Origin: a virus
Length of the DNA stretch: 64,000 nucleotides
Direction: 5' to 3' (one strand)
Virus record (IMG/VR): IMGVR_UViG_3300009110_000302
Span: 53,536 to 117,535 of that record
Position numbers and translations under genes: made by a program. This document shows positions 7,778 to 16,065 of the stretch, in pieces; within the stretch, counting starts at the first letter, position 1; the number at the start of each line of letters is the position of its first letter. The notes below the pieces were generated by a model. The model saw nothing but the letters and a program-made list of their open reading frames with translations, was not told the DNA's origin and searched no databases.

Positions 7778-8672
7778 AGAAGTTTCCGGCTTATTGGAAA
7801 ATAAATGGAGTCAAATAATAAACTCTATCGAATCTGCTTTTCTTGACCCATCTGTAGACATGGTTCCTAAAATTTACCTTAAGGGTGAAGGTGGAGATTT
7901 TAGAGCTATGCCAGCGGCACTTGGCAAATATGCGGCTATCAAGTGGATTGGAGTGTTCCCAGACAACTATCAGATTCCAATACCCACAACGAATGGTTCG
8001 CTTATTTTGAGTGACAGGGAAACAGGAGTGCCTCTAATGGGTATGGACTGTACCACTCTTACAGCATATAGAACTGCGGCTACTTCAGCGATAGCCGCCA
8101 AGTATTGCTCTCCTGAAGCTGAGAACTTTGCGATCATAGGTTGTGGGTTACAAGCCAAATATCATATTGAGGCTTATGAAACTATCTTTAGTCACATGAA
8201 GATGGATGTTGAGCTTTACGATAAAAATGAAAAAATACAAAAGGATGTATTTAATTGGTTAGGTAGCGAAAATCTTTGTAGGGCTTGGGGCAGAAATAAA
8301 TCAGTAAAGGAAGCGGTTAAATATGCAGACGTTATTACTACTCTTACACCATCTACATCACCTTATTTGGACATCCATGATGTTAAAAGTGATTGTCATA
8401 TCAACGCTGTCGGTGCGGATGCAGTCGGGAAAAGAGAATTGATGACTAACATCATTGATGGGTCATCGTTTATTGTCTGTGACGATGAAGAACAAGCTTT
8501 GCATTCTGGAGAGCTACAATATAACACATGGCCGAACTTACAACCGCAGTCTATTAATTCTCTAATTAAGAACAAAAAAATCCCAAATAAAGGAGTATCA
8601 GTGTTTGATTCCACGGGAGTAGCTATTGAAGATGTAGCTATCGCAGCATTAATCTACAAATTATCGGAGTAA
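7758..8672 (+). CDS. Ornithine cyclodeaminase / mu-crystallin family enzyme
   Basis: Members convert ornithine to proline plus ammonia using NAD, or act as related imino-acid reductases and amino-acid dehydrogenases. This 304-residue protein has the family N-terminus (YLSDEEV), the KWIGVFPDN active-site region near residue 55-65, a Rossmann motif IGCGLQAKYH near 127, and INAVGADAVGKREL near 215. It is full length. Overlap with the proline dehydrogenase gene makes an ornithine to proline to P5C route plausible. Exact substrate is not decided by sequence. Confidence 0.85.
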   Translation: MRYLSDEEVSGLLENKWSQIINSIESAFLDPSVDMVPKIYLKGEGGDFRAMPAALGKYAAIKWIGVFPDNYQIPIPTTNGSLILSDRETGVPLMGMDCTTLTAYRTAATSAIAAKYCSPEAENFAIIGCGLQAKYHIEAYETIFSHMKMDVELYDKNEKIQKDVFNWLGSENLCRAWGRNKSVKEAVKYADVITTLTPSTSPYLDIHDVKSDCHINAVGADAVGKRELMTNIIDGSSFIVCDDEEQALHSGELQYNTWPNLQPQSINSLIKNKKIPNKGVSVFDSTGVAIEDVAIAALIYKLSE

Positions 8673-8673
8673 T

Positions 8674-8838
8674 ATGAACGAGGCAGATAGATTAAAATGG
8701 AAAATTACCAGACTCAATTCTATAATAAGAGATTTAGAATCAGAGAATAAAAAATTAAAAAAAGGGTTTGGGGTGAGAAGGTGTTGCAAACGTACATATT
8801 CGATACGCAAGCTGGACAAGACTTTTACAAAAGACTAG
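8674..8838 (+). CDS. Small coiled-coil protein (54 aa)
   Basis: ATG 8674 stands 6 nt after a GGAG ribosome site inside the end of the previous gene. The product has a heptad-rich helix (LKWKITRLNSIIRDLESENKKLKK) followed by a basic tail. Its last 57 nt overlap the next gene in another frame, which lowers confidence. Confidence 0.4.
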   Translation: MNEADRLKWKITRLNSIIRDLESENKKLKKGFGVRRCCKRTYSIRKLDKTFTKD

Positions 8839-9191
8839 ATGATCTACATGATGAATATGTATACCATTTATTATTAAGCGGTCTAGCAGAAAAAGGATTA
8901 GATTTAGAGTCTATAAAAATGACAAAGAATCCTGACGTAAGCGAAAAGTATTGCAAAAGAGTAGTAGGTGGGCTGGTAAACGTAAAACCCCAAATAATAG
9001 TAAAGCTAACCGAAGACAAGAAACCTAGACTGGAGTGTATATTTACAGTCCTTAATGATAACGAGTACGTCAGGAATGAGTTGTTTATGATACAGAACGT
9101 GATGGATTGGCCGCAATTAGGAAAATATAGTTGCCAAATATGGTATTTAGGCGAGACTGCCCTAGAAGAAGTGAGGAAGAAGTGGGAATGA
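8781..9191 (+). CDS. Hypothetical protein (136 aa)
   Basis: The chosen start is GTG 8781, preceded by GAGAAGG. The soluble 136-residue protein has alternating helices and strands and no recognised motif. It is linked to the next gene by an ATGA overlap, so the two are probably co-translated. Confidence 0.65.
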   Translation: MLQTYIFDTQAGQDFYKRLDDLHDEYVYHLLLSGLAEKGLDLESIKMTKNPDVSEKYCKRVVGGLVNVKPQIIVKLTEDKKPRLECIFTVLNDNEYVRNELFMIQNVMDWPQLGKYSCQIWYLGETALEEVRKKWE

Positions 9192-9388
9192 AAGCATCGA
9201 GAAACGGACAAAGACCTTGTTATACTCCTCCTTTTTCAAGACGTAAAGATTTTTGTAGGAAAGTCAGAGAGACAGAGAAGCAAATACAGCGATGTAAAGA
9301 TGAAGGGGCTTGGAAGAAGGCGAGTCACCTTCAATGGGTTCTAAGAAATGTTTGGTGGGGCTATAAAAGATACCAGTATGAAAATTGA
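9188..9388 (+). CDS. Small basic protein (66 aa)
   Basis: ATG 9188 overlaps the upstream TGA. The product is strongly basic, with a helical KVRETEKQIQRCKDEGAWKK stretch and a Trp/Tyr-rich C-terminus. It could bind nucleic acid, but no family is recognised. Confidence 0.6.
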   Translation: MKASRNGQRPCYTPPFSRRKDFCRKVRETEKQIQRCKDEGAWKKASHLQWVLRNVWWGYKRYQYEN

Positions 9389-9647
9389 AGAAGACTTAAA
9401 CGATTACGGTAAATATTTAGAATATGATTTTGATAACAGAATCAGTTATGATGAAGACTCAGACTCTATGTATATCTATGTAGCTCCACCTCAAGGTCAG
9501 GTTGGCGCGGTGATGGTTTACGCAGACAAGCAGCATAATATGGTGTCAATAGATACCGATGAAGTAAATACCCAAGTAGGGATAGAGATAGTCGGAGTAT
9601 CGAGGTTAATGAAAAAATTTAATTTAAATAAAATAAAAAATAATTAA
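9378..9647 (+). CDS. DUF2283-like protein
   Basis: ATG 9378 overlaps the end of the previous gene by 11 nt; an in-frame ATG at 9348 would overlap more. The core ISYDEDSDSMYIYVAPP followed by VSIDTDEVNTQVGIEIVGVSRLM matches the layout of DUF2283 small beta proteins (a D/E-rich first strand with aliphatic/Tyr residues, and a late GIEI strand). The biochemical role of that family is not known. Confidence 0.55.
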   Translation: MKIEEDLNDYGKYLEYDFDNRISYDEDSDSMYIYVAPPQGQVGAVMVYADKQHNMVSIDTDEVNTQVGIEIVGVSRLMKKFNLNKIKNN

Positions 9648-9651
9648 CATC

Positions 9652-10176
9652 ATGGAAGACCAACCTTATTTGTTCCCAGAGTTTGCTCGTAGGGCAAAGA
9701 TGCTTCAAACGATCCTGAAAGAACAGGCTATGGACATTTCTAAAATTAATATTCATTTTGATGGAGAATCAGAAATGCACATCAAATCTAATAGAAAAGT
9801 GAAACAGCTTCAATCATTGGAGGAAAAAAGGTTTTATGCTTTTAAAGGAGATGAAGAAAATCCAATGCCGTATATTAAAAATATCAAAACGGGGAAAGTT
9901 CTAAAGATTGCTTATACTAGGGATAAATACCCCTGTATTACTTTAGGGCATCGTGACACTCTGACGACAACCCCAGTTCATAGATTACTTGCTATGTGTT
10001 TTATAGAGAACCCTGACCCTAGTAAACTTATGGAGGTTGACCATTTAAATGGAAATAAGAGAGATTGGAGGTTAGAGAATTTAGAGTGGGTTAGCTCTAG
10101 TGAAAATAACAAAAGGAGGAAGATTCTTAAAAAGCAGCAAGAGGACTCCCAAACTCCACCAAATTATCATATATGA
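9652..10176 (+). CDS. HNH endonuclease
   Basis: The C-terminal half carries an HNH nuclease motif: TPVHRLLAMCFIENP near residue 103, then LMEVDHLNGNKRDWRLENLEWVSSSENN near 120-148. His/Asn spacing is typical of phage homing-type HNH enzymes, and the N-terminal part may recognise DNA. It lies free-standing between small genes, as mobile homing endonucleases often do. It overlaps the next gene by ATGA. Confidence 0.85.
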   Translation: MEDQPYLFPEFARRAKMLQTILKEQAMDISKINIHFDGESEMHIKSNRKVKQLQSLEEKRFYAFKGDEENPMPYIKNIKTGKVLKIAYTRDKYPCITLGHRDTLTTTPVHRLLAMCFIENPDPSKLMEVDHLNGNKRDWRLENLEWVSSSENNKRRKILKKQQEDSQTPPNYHI

Positions 10177-10424
10177 AAAAGTATTGGGATCATAGCACTA
10201 AACCCTCTACTTATGTAATTGTGATTGACGGGGAGGAGGCGTTTCGTGGTAATTATGCTGACGGTATGATGTATGTTAAATCTTTAGAAAATGACGGTAT
10301 GATAAGTTTCAAAGATGATTATCTTCCCGAAATGAATCGTATATCAAAGATAACTTACCGTGCGCTCCATGTCGAAAAAGAATTGAGACGAGAAATAATT
10401 AAATTAAAAAAAGAGCTTAAATAA
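10173..10424 (+). CDS. Hypothetical protein (83 aa)
   Basis: A small soluble protein with an N-terminal beta-rich part (YVIVIDGEEAFRGNYADG) and a C-terminal basic helix that could be a short coiled coil. It is coupled to the HNH gene by a 4-nt overlap. No family recognised. Confidence 0.6.
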   Translation: MKKYWDHSTKPSTYVIVIDGEEAFRGNYADGMMYVKSLENDGMISFKDDYLPEMNRISKITYRALHVEKELRREIIKLKKELK

Positions 10425-10428
10425 CGGG

Positions 10429-10436
10429 AGTGTAAA
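10429..10436 (+). promoter_or_regulatory. Late-type promoter motif AGTGTAAA
   Basis: The box lies 7 nt before ATG 10444, as at 40337 and 42969. It suggests that the metabolic block is at least partly transcribed with the late class. Confidence 0.4.
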
Positions 10437-10443
10437 AGGGCTT

Positions 10444-10677
10444 ATGGAAGACAAAATAAAAAAAATTTTAGAAAAGTATGCAGACCTTCAAATGAATATG
10501 GGTTCTGAAGCGGCTAGGGAAATTTTAGCTATTGATTTGGCTAGATTTTTTAAGCATGAGGTTGCAGAGCTTAAATCCGAAGTGGAATTAAATAAGAGAA
10601 TAATGAATAATTTCCACATGGTCGCAAATAAATACCCAGAAATAAAACAAATAATTAGTGGCGAGCTAGTTAAATGA
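10444..10677 (+). CDS. Small helical protein (77 aa)
   Basis: The sequence is almost all predicted helix with Lys/Glu alternation. It starts just behind a GTGTAA box and overlaps the following glycosyltransferase gene by ATGA. Function unknown. Confidence 0.6.
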   Translation: MEDKIKKILEKYADLQMNMGSEAAREILAIDLARFFKHEVAELKSEVELNKRIMNNFHMVANKYPEIKQIISGELVK

Positions 10678-11540
10678 AAGTGACAATCTTCAGTCTTTGG
10701 AGGGACTCTCAACCCTATATTGATAGAGCTTTATCACAGCTTGAAGCTCTTGAAATAAATAATAAAGACGTTAAGTTCGAGTATTATTTTTATGAAAATG
10801 ACTCACAAGATGATACCAAATGTATTTTAGAAAACTTTCTTGAGAATAGAGAGGGCAAGCTCGTCTCTGAAAATTTAAACGCCACCAAATTCGGCTCTAC
10901 AATCGAAGGAGAAAGAATGAGAGCTATGGCGAAATATAGAAATAACATTCTTTATGCTGCGAAGCCTATGGATTCTGATTATTGTCTACTCTGGGACAGT
11001 GATGTAGAATTTGAGTCAGATATTTTAAATAAATTTTTAAAATATAAAGATGAAGGGGGGATGTTGTGTCCCAACATAAGACAAAACGTGCCTTGCGTTA
11101 TGGGTAGTGGCGACGATACTACTTATTATGATAGTTTGTCTTTGATTGACAAGTGGGGCGTTGGTTGTATGACTTGGGCAAGTAACCCCTTCTATGATGA
11201 GGAAGATAGAGCCAAATATGAACAGGGATTACCTATCGAGGTAACGGCGGCTTTTGGGGGTTGCGTTCTTATTAAGACTGATTTATTAAATAATAAAAAA
11301 GTTGAATGGCATTCCGATGGAAAGTTAGAGCATTGGGGTTTATGTGCTAGAATTTTAAAATACACTAAAGAAAAAATTATTTTTTTACCTAATGTTGAAG
11401 TAAGGGTTCAAATATCCGAAAAAACTATAAATGAAATAAAGCATCATCGCCCTCTATACGCAGCGCATCAACAAGAAAGTATGGAAATGACCTCTTGGGA
11501 AAGACAATTAAAACAAAACGTGCCTAGAGAAGATGTGTAA
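10674..11540 (+). CDS. Glycosyltransferase, GT-A fold
   Basis: The 288-residue protein opens with a GT2/Anp1-like N-terminus (FSLWRDSQPYIDRAL, then YYFYENDSQDDT) and carries a DxD-type motif in CLLWDSDVEF near residue 105. A Gly-rich acceptor segment (AAFGGCVLIKTDLL) follows. It probably adds a sugar to a phage or host surface glycan. It is the second glycosyltransferase of the metabolic block. Confidence 0.7.
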   Translation: MKVTIFSLWRDSQPYIDRALSQLEALEINNKDVKFEYYFYENDSQDDTKCILENFLENREGKLVSENLNATKFGSTIEGERMRAMAKYRNNILYAAKPMDSDYCLLWDSDVEFESDILNKFLKYKDEGGMLCPNIRQNVPCVMGSGDDTTYYDSLSLIDKWGVGCMTWASNPFYDEEDRAKYEQGLPIEVTAAFGGCVLIKTDLLNNKKVEWHSDGKLEHWGLCARILKYTKEKIIFLPNVEVRVQISEKTINEIKHHRPLYAAHQQESMEMTSWERQLKQNVPREDV

Positions 11541-11569
11541 ATAAATGTGTGTTTGTAGTAGAAGTCATC

Positions 11570-11908
11570 ATGCCCCAAAGCCTTTCTTCTTGGCAAGAAA
11601 GAGGCTATATTGCTTCAGCAGATGAGATAGCTTGTGATAAGTGCAAATTAGGATACTCTAAAGACCACTATCAAATTCTTTTTAAAAGTAAGAAACTTGG
11701 ATACTTCCTTTACCCTCACCCAGAAGATGCCCCCGCGATAGATTTACTTTGTCACGATTGTCTTTTTAAAAATTTAAAAAAATATGCAGCGGGAGAAGTC
11801 GTAGACTTACTCATACTAGACGAAGAAAGAGAGTATAATTGTAAGTTTTATCCAGAAGATGTAGACCCCGAATGGGATGACGATAGTGACGATTTTCCAT
11901 TTAAGTAA
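11570..11908 (+). CDS. Hypothetical protein with CxxC pairs
   Basis: Cysteine pairs CDKC near residue 21 and CHDC near 60 could bind zinc. The C-terminus is very acidic (DPEWDDDSDDFPF). I prefer ATG 11570; an in-frame GTG at 11549 would add seven residues. It is the last gene before the first class A promoter. Confidence 0.6.
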   Translation: MPQSLSSWQERGYIASADEIACDKCKLGYSKDHYQILFKSKKLGYFLYPHPEDAPAIDLLCHDCLFKNLKKYAAGEVVDLLILDEEREYNCKFYPEDVDPEWDDDSDDFPFK

Positions 11909-11917
11909 AAAAAAGTC

Positions 11918-11945
11918 TTGACTGCATCCTAACCGTCTCTATAAT
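11918..11945 (+). promoter_or_regulatory. Class A promoter
   Basis: TTGACT, 16 bp, TATAAT, with AACC at spacer positions 8-11. Only 8 nt separate the -10 box from ATG 11954, so the transcript is likely leaderless. Confidence 0.8.
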
Positions 11946-11953
11946 GAGACTCC

Positions 11954-12703
11954 ATGCAGATCAAACAGTTAGATTTCATCGGTTCTCCAAAGATTGAAAG
12001 ACAGGAGGAGCAATTCAACTTATGGGACGAAAAAGGAAAGCCCAACAAAATCCGTAATGACGTTGACTTTGCGAAGATTGACAAATTATTCAACTCTTTC
12101 GACAGAGAAGAAGTAGAACGGTATAAATCTTACTGGGAAAGTATCAAGCCCCAAAATGATACAGAACTTTTTCAGCGTTGGCTTTTCGCCTTCATGTCCG
12201 TACATACCAGTTGGGAATCTAACGTGCGTGGATATGAAGCGGTGAAAGATTGGATTTCTTGGGTAAATCGTGATGATGAACTTGAACGTAGACTTGTCGA
12301 AAGCCGAGTCGGTCTGCATAAAAATCGTACAAGATTTATCTCGCAATTTGCCCAAAATTTTTGGAGTGATCCAGAATGGTACAAGCACCAAGAAGGAAAC
12401 TGGCAGACGTTTCGTGATAGACTTGTCAAAAAGATTCTTGGATTGGGCATCGCAAAAGTGTCGTTTGCTTTGGAAATGGTTTACCCTAACGAAGCTGAAG
12501 TGACCTGTATGGATACTCACTTATTCCAAGCGTATGGCCTTGACCAAACAAAGGACGCTAGACGATATACCGAAATTGAGAATTATTGGCTAGATATGTG
12601 TCGTATGTGGAATGTACCCTCGACTATCGCAAGAGCAATCTTGTGGGACAGAAAGCAAAACCAAACTGATAGCCGTTACTGGAGTTATGTATTGGAGGAT
12701 TAA
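11954..12703 (+). CDS. HhH-type DNA glycosylase-like protein
   Basis: A helix-hairpin-helix-like segment (VKKILGLGIAKVSFALEM near residue 160) is followed by an Asp-containing strand (VTCMDTHLFQAYGL near 187). This is the layout of HhH-GPD base-excision glycosylases, in which the Asp is catalytic. Cyanophage proteins annotated as 8-oxoguanine glycosylase have a similar look. It would remove damaged bases from phage or host DNA. It leads a long operon running to about 15.66 kb and is expressed from a promoter that leaves no room for a ribosome site. Confidence 0.55.
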   Translation: MQIKQLDFIGSPKIERQEEQFNLWDEKGKPNKIRNDVDFAKIDKLFNSFDREEVERYKSYWESIKPQNDTELFQRWLFAFMSVHTSWESNVRGYEAVKDWISWVNRDDELERRLVESRVGLHKNRTRFISQFAQNFWSDPEWYKHQEGNWQTFRDRLVKKILGLGIAKVSFALEMVYPNEAEVTCMDTHLFQAYGLDQTKDARRYTEIENYWLDMCRMWNVPSTIARAILWDRKQNQTDSRYWSYVLED

Positions 12704-12704
12704 A

Positions 12705-12887
12705 ATGAGAAACTACGAACTAATTAAAGCAATCTACGATAGATGTCCCGATGCAACCGACCATCCTTATACCATAGACCAATACTTTGACCGTTGCCAA
12801 GACATTATAGACATGATTGAGAGAGAAAGACCAGAGCTTAAAAGTAAGAATCATTACCCACAACAAGAAGCAGGAATTGATTATTAA
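12705..12887 (+). CDS. Small hypothetical protein (60 aa)
   Basis: The ATG is 1 nt past the glycosylase stop; an in-frame extension upstream would lie inside that gene. The product is a compact acidic protein with two Cys (DRCPD, DRCQD) in a helical context. Unknown. Confidence 0.6.
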   Translation: MRNYELIKAIYDRCPDATDHPYTIDQYFDRCQDIIDMIERERPELKSKNHYPQQEAGIDY

Positions 12888-12888
12888 A

Positions 12889-13197
12889 ATGAGATTAACA
12901 GAGAAAAATCAAAGAGTATTTTATTGGACAGTCATAGGTATTGTGCTTGCAATGTTTGGAATGTTATACACCCAATATGTAGATTTAGAGGAGACGCTTC
13001 ATCGAACGCATAGGGTTAGCAGTAGACAGGCTCAATTAACCACAAAAAGTTGGTACGATAAAGTATTGATTAAAGACAGAAAAATTGAACTGCTTGAACA
13101 GCATATTCTTTTTGCAGAGGAACATCACATAAAAGAAATTGGCGCGTGTGTAGCGTATTACACCAGCGTATTAGAAGAAGTAAAAAACAAGAGATAA
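12889..13197 (+). CDS. Membrane protein with coiled-coil (102 aa)
   Basis: One N-terminal membrane helix (about residues 10-30, FYWTVIGIVLAMFGMLY) is followed by a Glu/His/Lys-rich helical domain with heptad character. It would be a single-pass inner-membrane protein. The architecture resembles an i-spanin or a membrane anchor, but the early-gene context argues against a lysis role. Confidence 0.6.
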   Translation: MRLTEKNQRVFYWTVIGIVLAMFGMLYTQYVDLEETLHRTHRVSSRQAQLTTKSWYDKVLIKDRKIELLEQHILFAEEHHIKEIGACVAYYTSVLEEVKNKR

Positions 13198-13201
13198 AAA
13201 A

Positions 13202-14446
13202 ATGAAATTTAAGACTTTATACAAACGAACTACCGTTGGGAAAATCCAAGAGTGGACTATTGAAGTGGTCGGTGATAAGTACCGTACCATTTCGGGACAG
13301 CAAGACGGTAAGAAGATTACAAACAACTGGACTACTTGTTACCCAAAGAACGTAGGTAAGGCTAACGCTACTACTGGTGAATTACAGGCACAAAATGAAG
13401 CCTCTGCGAAGCACCAGAAAAAGGTTGAGTCAGGTTATCGCCACTCCATAAGCAACATCGACAAGAAGAAATTTTATGTGCCTATGTTGGCGAAAGATTT
13501 TAAAGACAAGAACCGACAGAAAGAAGTGATGGGTGAGATTGATGAATCGGGAGTGGGTGCGCCCGTATTCTCCCAACCCAAGCTGGATGGCATACGTTGT
13601 ATTGCTATGCGTGAGGGATTGTTCACTAGGAGTGGCAAGAAGATTACTGCTTGTCCTCACATTAGCGTTGCACTGGAAGATTTCTTTGAGAAGTATCCTA
13701 ATGCTGTTCTTGATGGCGAGTTGTATAATCATAAGTATAAAGATGATTTCAACAAAATCATTCATCTTGTGCGTAAGCAGAATCTTACTGAAGAACATTT
13801 GGCAGAGAGCAAGAGGATGATTCAATATCATATTTATGATGCTCCAGTAATAGGTAAGGACAACCCATTCCGTAAAGGTGGAGCCTACACAGAGAAGGAT
13901 TCGTTTTCGGACAGAACTTCCGTACTAGACGCACAGTTCGCTAATCTAGGACTTGATAAGTCTTGTCGTATTTTTCGTAGGAAGTTCAAAAATGGAAGGA
14001 GTCATCAAGGTTTGACGCTTGAAGATAACCCTCTTGTTATAGTAGAGACTACCGAAATCCACGGCAGAGAGCAACTAGACCGTTGCTATGAAGATTATGT
14101 AGAAGCGGGGTACGAAGGACAGATGATTAGGCTTGACGGGCCTTACGAAAACAAGCGTTCATCAAAACTGCTGAAACGTAAAGAGTTTATTGATGAAGAA
14201 TATACTATTCTTGGGTACGAAGAAGGCGAGGGTAATCGTGAGGGAACGATTAAGCATTTTAAATTTAAGAATAAGGACGGTAGAGATTTTAACTCAAACG
14301 TCAAAGGTACATTTGAATACCTAACAGGGCTGCTAGAAAAAGCAGACAGTTTAATAGGTAAAGAAGCAACAATCAAATACTTCAACCTTACTCCCGATGG
14401 AGTGCCAAGGTTTCCGTATGTGATTGCAATTAGAGACTACGAATAA
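13202..14446 (+). CDS. ATP-dependent DNA ligase with WGR-like N-terminus
   Basis: The nucleotidyltransferase motif I (PKLDGIR, catalytic Lys about residue 127) and a motif containing LDGELYNH near 177 identify an ATP-dependent DNA ligase. The downstream YEGQMIRLDG, SSKLLKRKEF and GKEATIKYFNLTPDGVPRFP segments fit the rest of the adenylation domain and an OB fold. Residues 1-85 look like a WGR domain, a nucleic-acid-binding module seen in PARPs and some phage ligases. It seals nicks during replication and repair. Confidence 0.9.
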   Translation: MKFKTLYKRTTVGKIQEWTIEVVGDKYRTISGQQDGKKITNNWTTCYPKNVGKANATTGELQAQNEASAKHQKKVESGYRHSISNIDKKKFYVPMLAKDFKDKNRQKEVMGEIDESGVGAPVFSQPKLDGIRCIAMREGLFTRSGKKITACPHISVALEDFFEKYPNAVLDGELYNHKYKDDFNKIIHLVRKQNLTEEHLAESKRMIQYHIYDAPVIGKDNPFRKGGAYTEKDSFSDRTSVLDAQFANLGLDKSCRIFRRKFKNGRSHQGLTLEDNPLVIVETTEIHGREQLDRCYEDYVEAGYEGQMIRLDGPYENKRSSKLLKRKEFIDEEYTILGYEEGEGNREGTIKHFKFKNKDGRDFNSNVKGTFEYLTGLLEKADSLIGKEATIKYFNLTPDGVPRFPYVIAIRDYE

Positions 14447-14450
14447 AATT

Positions 14451-14612
14451 ATGGGATACAAAATACTAGACGTTAAAGCAGACATCCACGAAGATATTGA
14501 AAAATACTTTGAGGAAAAATGGCCCCAACTGCGAGAGTTCGGTTGGAAGAATCAACTAGAAGGAGATGTTCTTGACATTGTAGACGAACATTTTAAAAAG
14601 ATAGAAAGATAA
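14451..14612 (+). CDS. Small hypothetical protein (53 aa)
   Basis: An acidic, Trp-containing small protein starting 4 nt after the ligase gene in the same operon. No family recognised. Confidence 0.55.
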   Translation: MGYKILDVKADIHEDIEKYFEEKWPQLREFGWKNQLEGDVLDIVDEHFKKIER

Positions 14613-14615
14613 ATT

Positions 14616-14801
14616 ATGCCAATATCAAAACATAGAAAAAAAGGACTAACGCCTCGACAATGGAGAAAGAGGCGTAACAAGAGGAAGTCTCAAGAAATGT
14701 TGGACAGGAAATCTGAAATGCGTCGAGCCATGATGAAGATGATGCAACAGCAAATGCTTGACGAGGCAGAAAAGGAGGGGGAAAAAGAAAATGAGAATTA
14801 A
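14616..14801 (+). CDS. Small very basic protein (61 aa)
   Basis: The N-terminal half is dominated by Arg and Lys (HRKKGLTPRQWRKRRNKRK) and the C-terminal half is a Met/Gln/Glu-rich helix. This is typical of nucleic-acid-binding phage proteins. It overlaps the next gene by 11 nt. Confidence 0.55.
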   Translation: MPISKHRKKGLTPRQWRKRRNKRKSQEMLDRKSEMRRAMMKMMQQQMLDEAEKEGEKENEN

Positions 14802-14982
14802 ACCAGTAGAAGAATGTCATAATATCATTAAATATGAACAGGAACGTAGGCAAATTGGAGAACAGTCTATTGAAGCGATTAAGGATAGTATGCCTTCAGA
14901 GATTCAGACTAAATACAATCAACGAGACATAGAGAAACGTAGGTTAAACACTCAATGGGATAGAGGAGGAATAAACGAATGA
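14791..14982 (+). CDS. Small hypothetical protein (63 aa)
   Basis: ATG 14791 is chosen because AAGGAGGGG lies about 11 nt before it. The product is charged and largely helical. The 3' end overlaps the next start by ATGA. Confidence 0.55.
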   Translation: MRIKPVEECHNIIKYEQERRQIGEQSIEAIKDSMPSEIQTKYNQRDIEKRRLNTQWDRGGINE

Positions 14983-15311
14983 AGGTAACAATTAAAGAAG
15001 GAATACAAAATTACCTAGAGGATAATTATCCAGATTTCGTTGATGATATTCTTTTAGCTGATGGTTTTGAAAAAGCGTTTATGGGAGTATCTGAAGTCTA
15101 TGGGCAAAAACCAGTAGCTTGTTACGATAGTTCAAAATGTATTGACATACTAATGGAAAGAGACGAAATGGATTGTGACGAGGCCATTGAGTATTTTCAT
15201 TTCAATGTGACGGGAGCATACGCTGGAGAATTTACTCCCGCTTTTATATTTCCATTTGACGAGAAGTACGATTGTATAAGCATACTAGAACACGAATTAG
15301 AAAATGAATAA
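14979..15311 (+). CDS. Hypothetical protein (110 aa)
   Basis: An acidic alpha/beta protein with YFHFNVTGAYAGEFTPAFIFP near its middle, a pattern I associate with small conserved phage proteins of unknown role. GGAGGA precedes the start. Confidence 0.65.
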   Translation: MKVTIKEGIQNYLEDNYPDFVDDILLADGFEKAFMGVSEVYGQKPVACYDSSKCIDILMERDEMDCDEAIEYFHFNVTGAYAGEFTPAFIFPFDEKYDCISILEHELENE

Positions 15312-15438
15312 ATTAGCATATTATAGAGAAGCCATAGACTGTCCCGAATGTGGACTACCTACGAATTACCTACAAGAAGTAGAAGAAGATGAGCAAAGAG
15401 TATTAAAGTGTGAGGACTGCTTCAAAGAAGAAGAATAA
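15304..15438 (+). CDS. Small zinc-ribbon protein (44 aa)
   Basis: CPECG near residue 13 and CEDC near 37 form a four-cysteine zinc ribbon in a 44-residue protein. The ATG lies 8 nt inside the preceding gene. It may mediate protein or nucleic-acid contacts. Confidence 0.6.
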   Translation: MNKLAYYREAIDCPECGLPTNYLQEVEEDEQRVLKCEDCFKEEE

Positions 15439-15461
15439 ATTATTTAAAATTTTAAATTATT

Positions 15462-15659
15462 ATGAAGTTTGAAGTAAACAGAAATAGCGCAAGGCCATCA
15501 GATATTCAACTTATCGCCCAAGCACTTGAGAAGGCGAAGCCTTGGGGGTTAGAAGCGGAGTTTATGTGGAGTTTGGCGACCCATTTTAAAACTTACCCTT
15601 CAGACCCTATGGATATGGCAGTTCAAGTTGCACTGGACGATTGGGATTTAGATGATTGA
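15462..15659 (+). CDS. Small hypothetical protein (65 aa)
   Basis: A helical acidic protein (ARPSDIQLIAQALEKAKPWG, then MAVQVALDDWDLDD). Its TGA stop is embedded in the -35 box of the next promoter. Unknown. Confidence 0.6.
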   Translation: MKFEVNRNSARPSDIQLIAQALEKAKPWGLEAEFMWSLATHFKTYPSDPMDMAVQVALDDWDLDD

Positions 15660-15683
15660 CCTTAACCTAACTATTTGTATAAT
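15656..15683 (+). promoter_or_regulatory. Class A promoter
   Basis: TTGACC, 16 bp with AACT at spacer positions 8-11, TATAAT. The -35 box contains the stop codon of the preceding gene; ATG 15696 is 12 nt past the -10. Confidence 0.75.
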
Positions 15684-15695
15684 ATAGAGACGGAC

Positions 15696-15890
15696 ATGAA
15701 AACAATTAAAAAAGGAAAGATCATTAAACGTGCGTCAGACGAGGACGCAGAACAACAGGTGAAATCGGGCTGGAAATACTGTCCCAAGTCTGAATGGCGT
15801 GAGAAAGTTCGTGACGCTAAACCAGTAGAGGAGAAGAAAGTAGAGGAGAAGAAGAAAGTAACAAAGAAGAAAGCTGTGAAAAAGAAATGA
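15696..15890 (+). CDS. Small protein with Lys-rich tail (64 aa)
   Basis: The N-terminal 45 residues contain a repeat-like segment (EDAEQQVKSGWKYCPKSEWRE). The tail is alternating Lys, Glu and Val and resembles a histone-like basic tail. First gene of a new operon. Confidence 0.6.
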   Translation: MKTIKKGKIIKRASDEDAEQQVKSGWKYCPKSEWREKVRDAKPVEEKKVEEKKKVTKKKAVKKK

Positions 15891-16063
15891 GCGGAAAAGA
15901 AAAGCAAGAGCAAAAGCAACGCCTAGATAGGATGTTGAGTAACAGTCTCCAAGAGACTCTTGAGCGTAAAGCCCAATACTATAAGAAGTATGGGATGGAG
16001 GTTCAAGCCAAGAAGGTTCGTGCCTTCAAAAAACAAGTACGAGAAATGGTAGGAAGTCTTTAA
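15887..16063 (+). CDS. Small helical basic protein (58 aa)
   Basis: ATG overlaps the preceding TGA. The product is one long Lys/Gln/Arg-rich helix. Likely nucleic-acid or protein binding; no family recognised. Confidence 0.55.
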   Translation: MSGKEKQEQKQRLDRMLSNSLQETLERKAQYYKKYGMEVQAKKVRAFKKQVREMVGSL

Positions 16064-16065
16064 AT

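Noticed and set aside
12086-12520. Minus-strand frame of 144 codons inside the DNA glycosylase gene
   Set aside because: Antisense to a gene with clear motifs; composition typical of a shadow frame.
13430-13831. Minus-strand frame of 133 codons inside the ligase gene
   Set aside because: Antisense to the ligase motif I region; no start signals.
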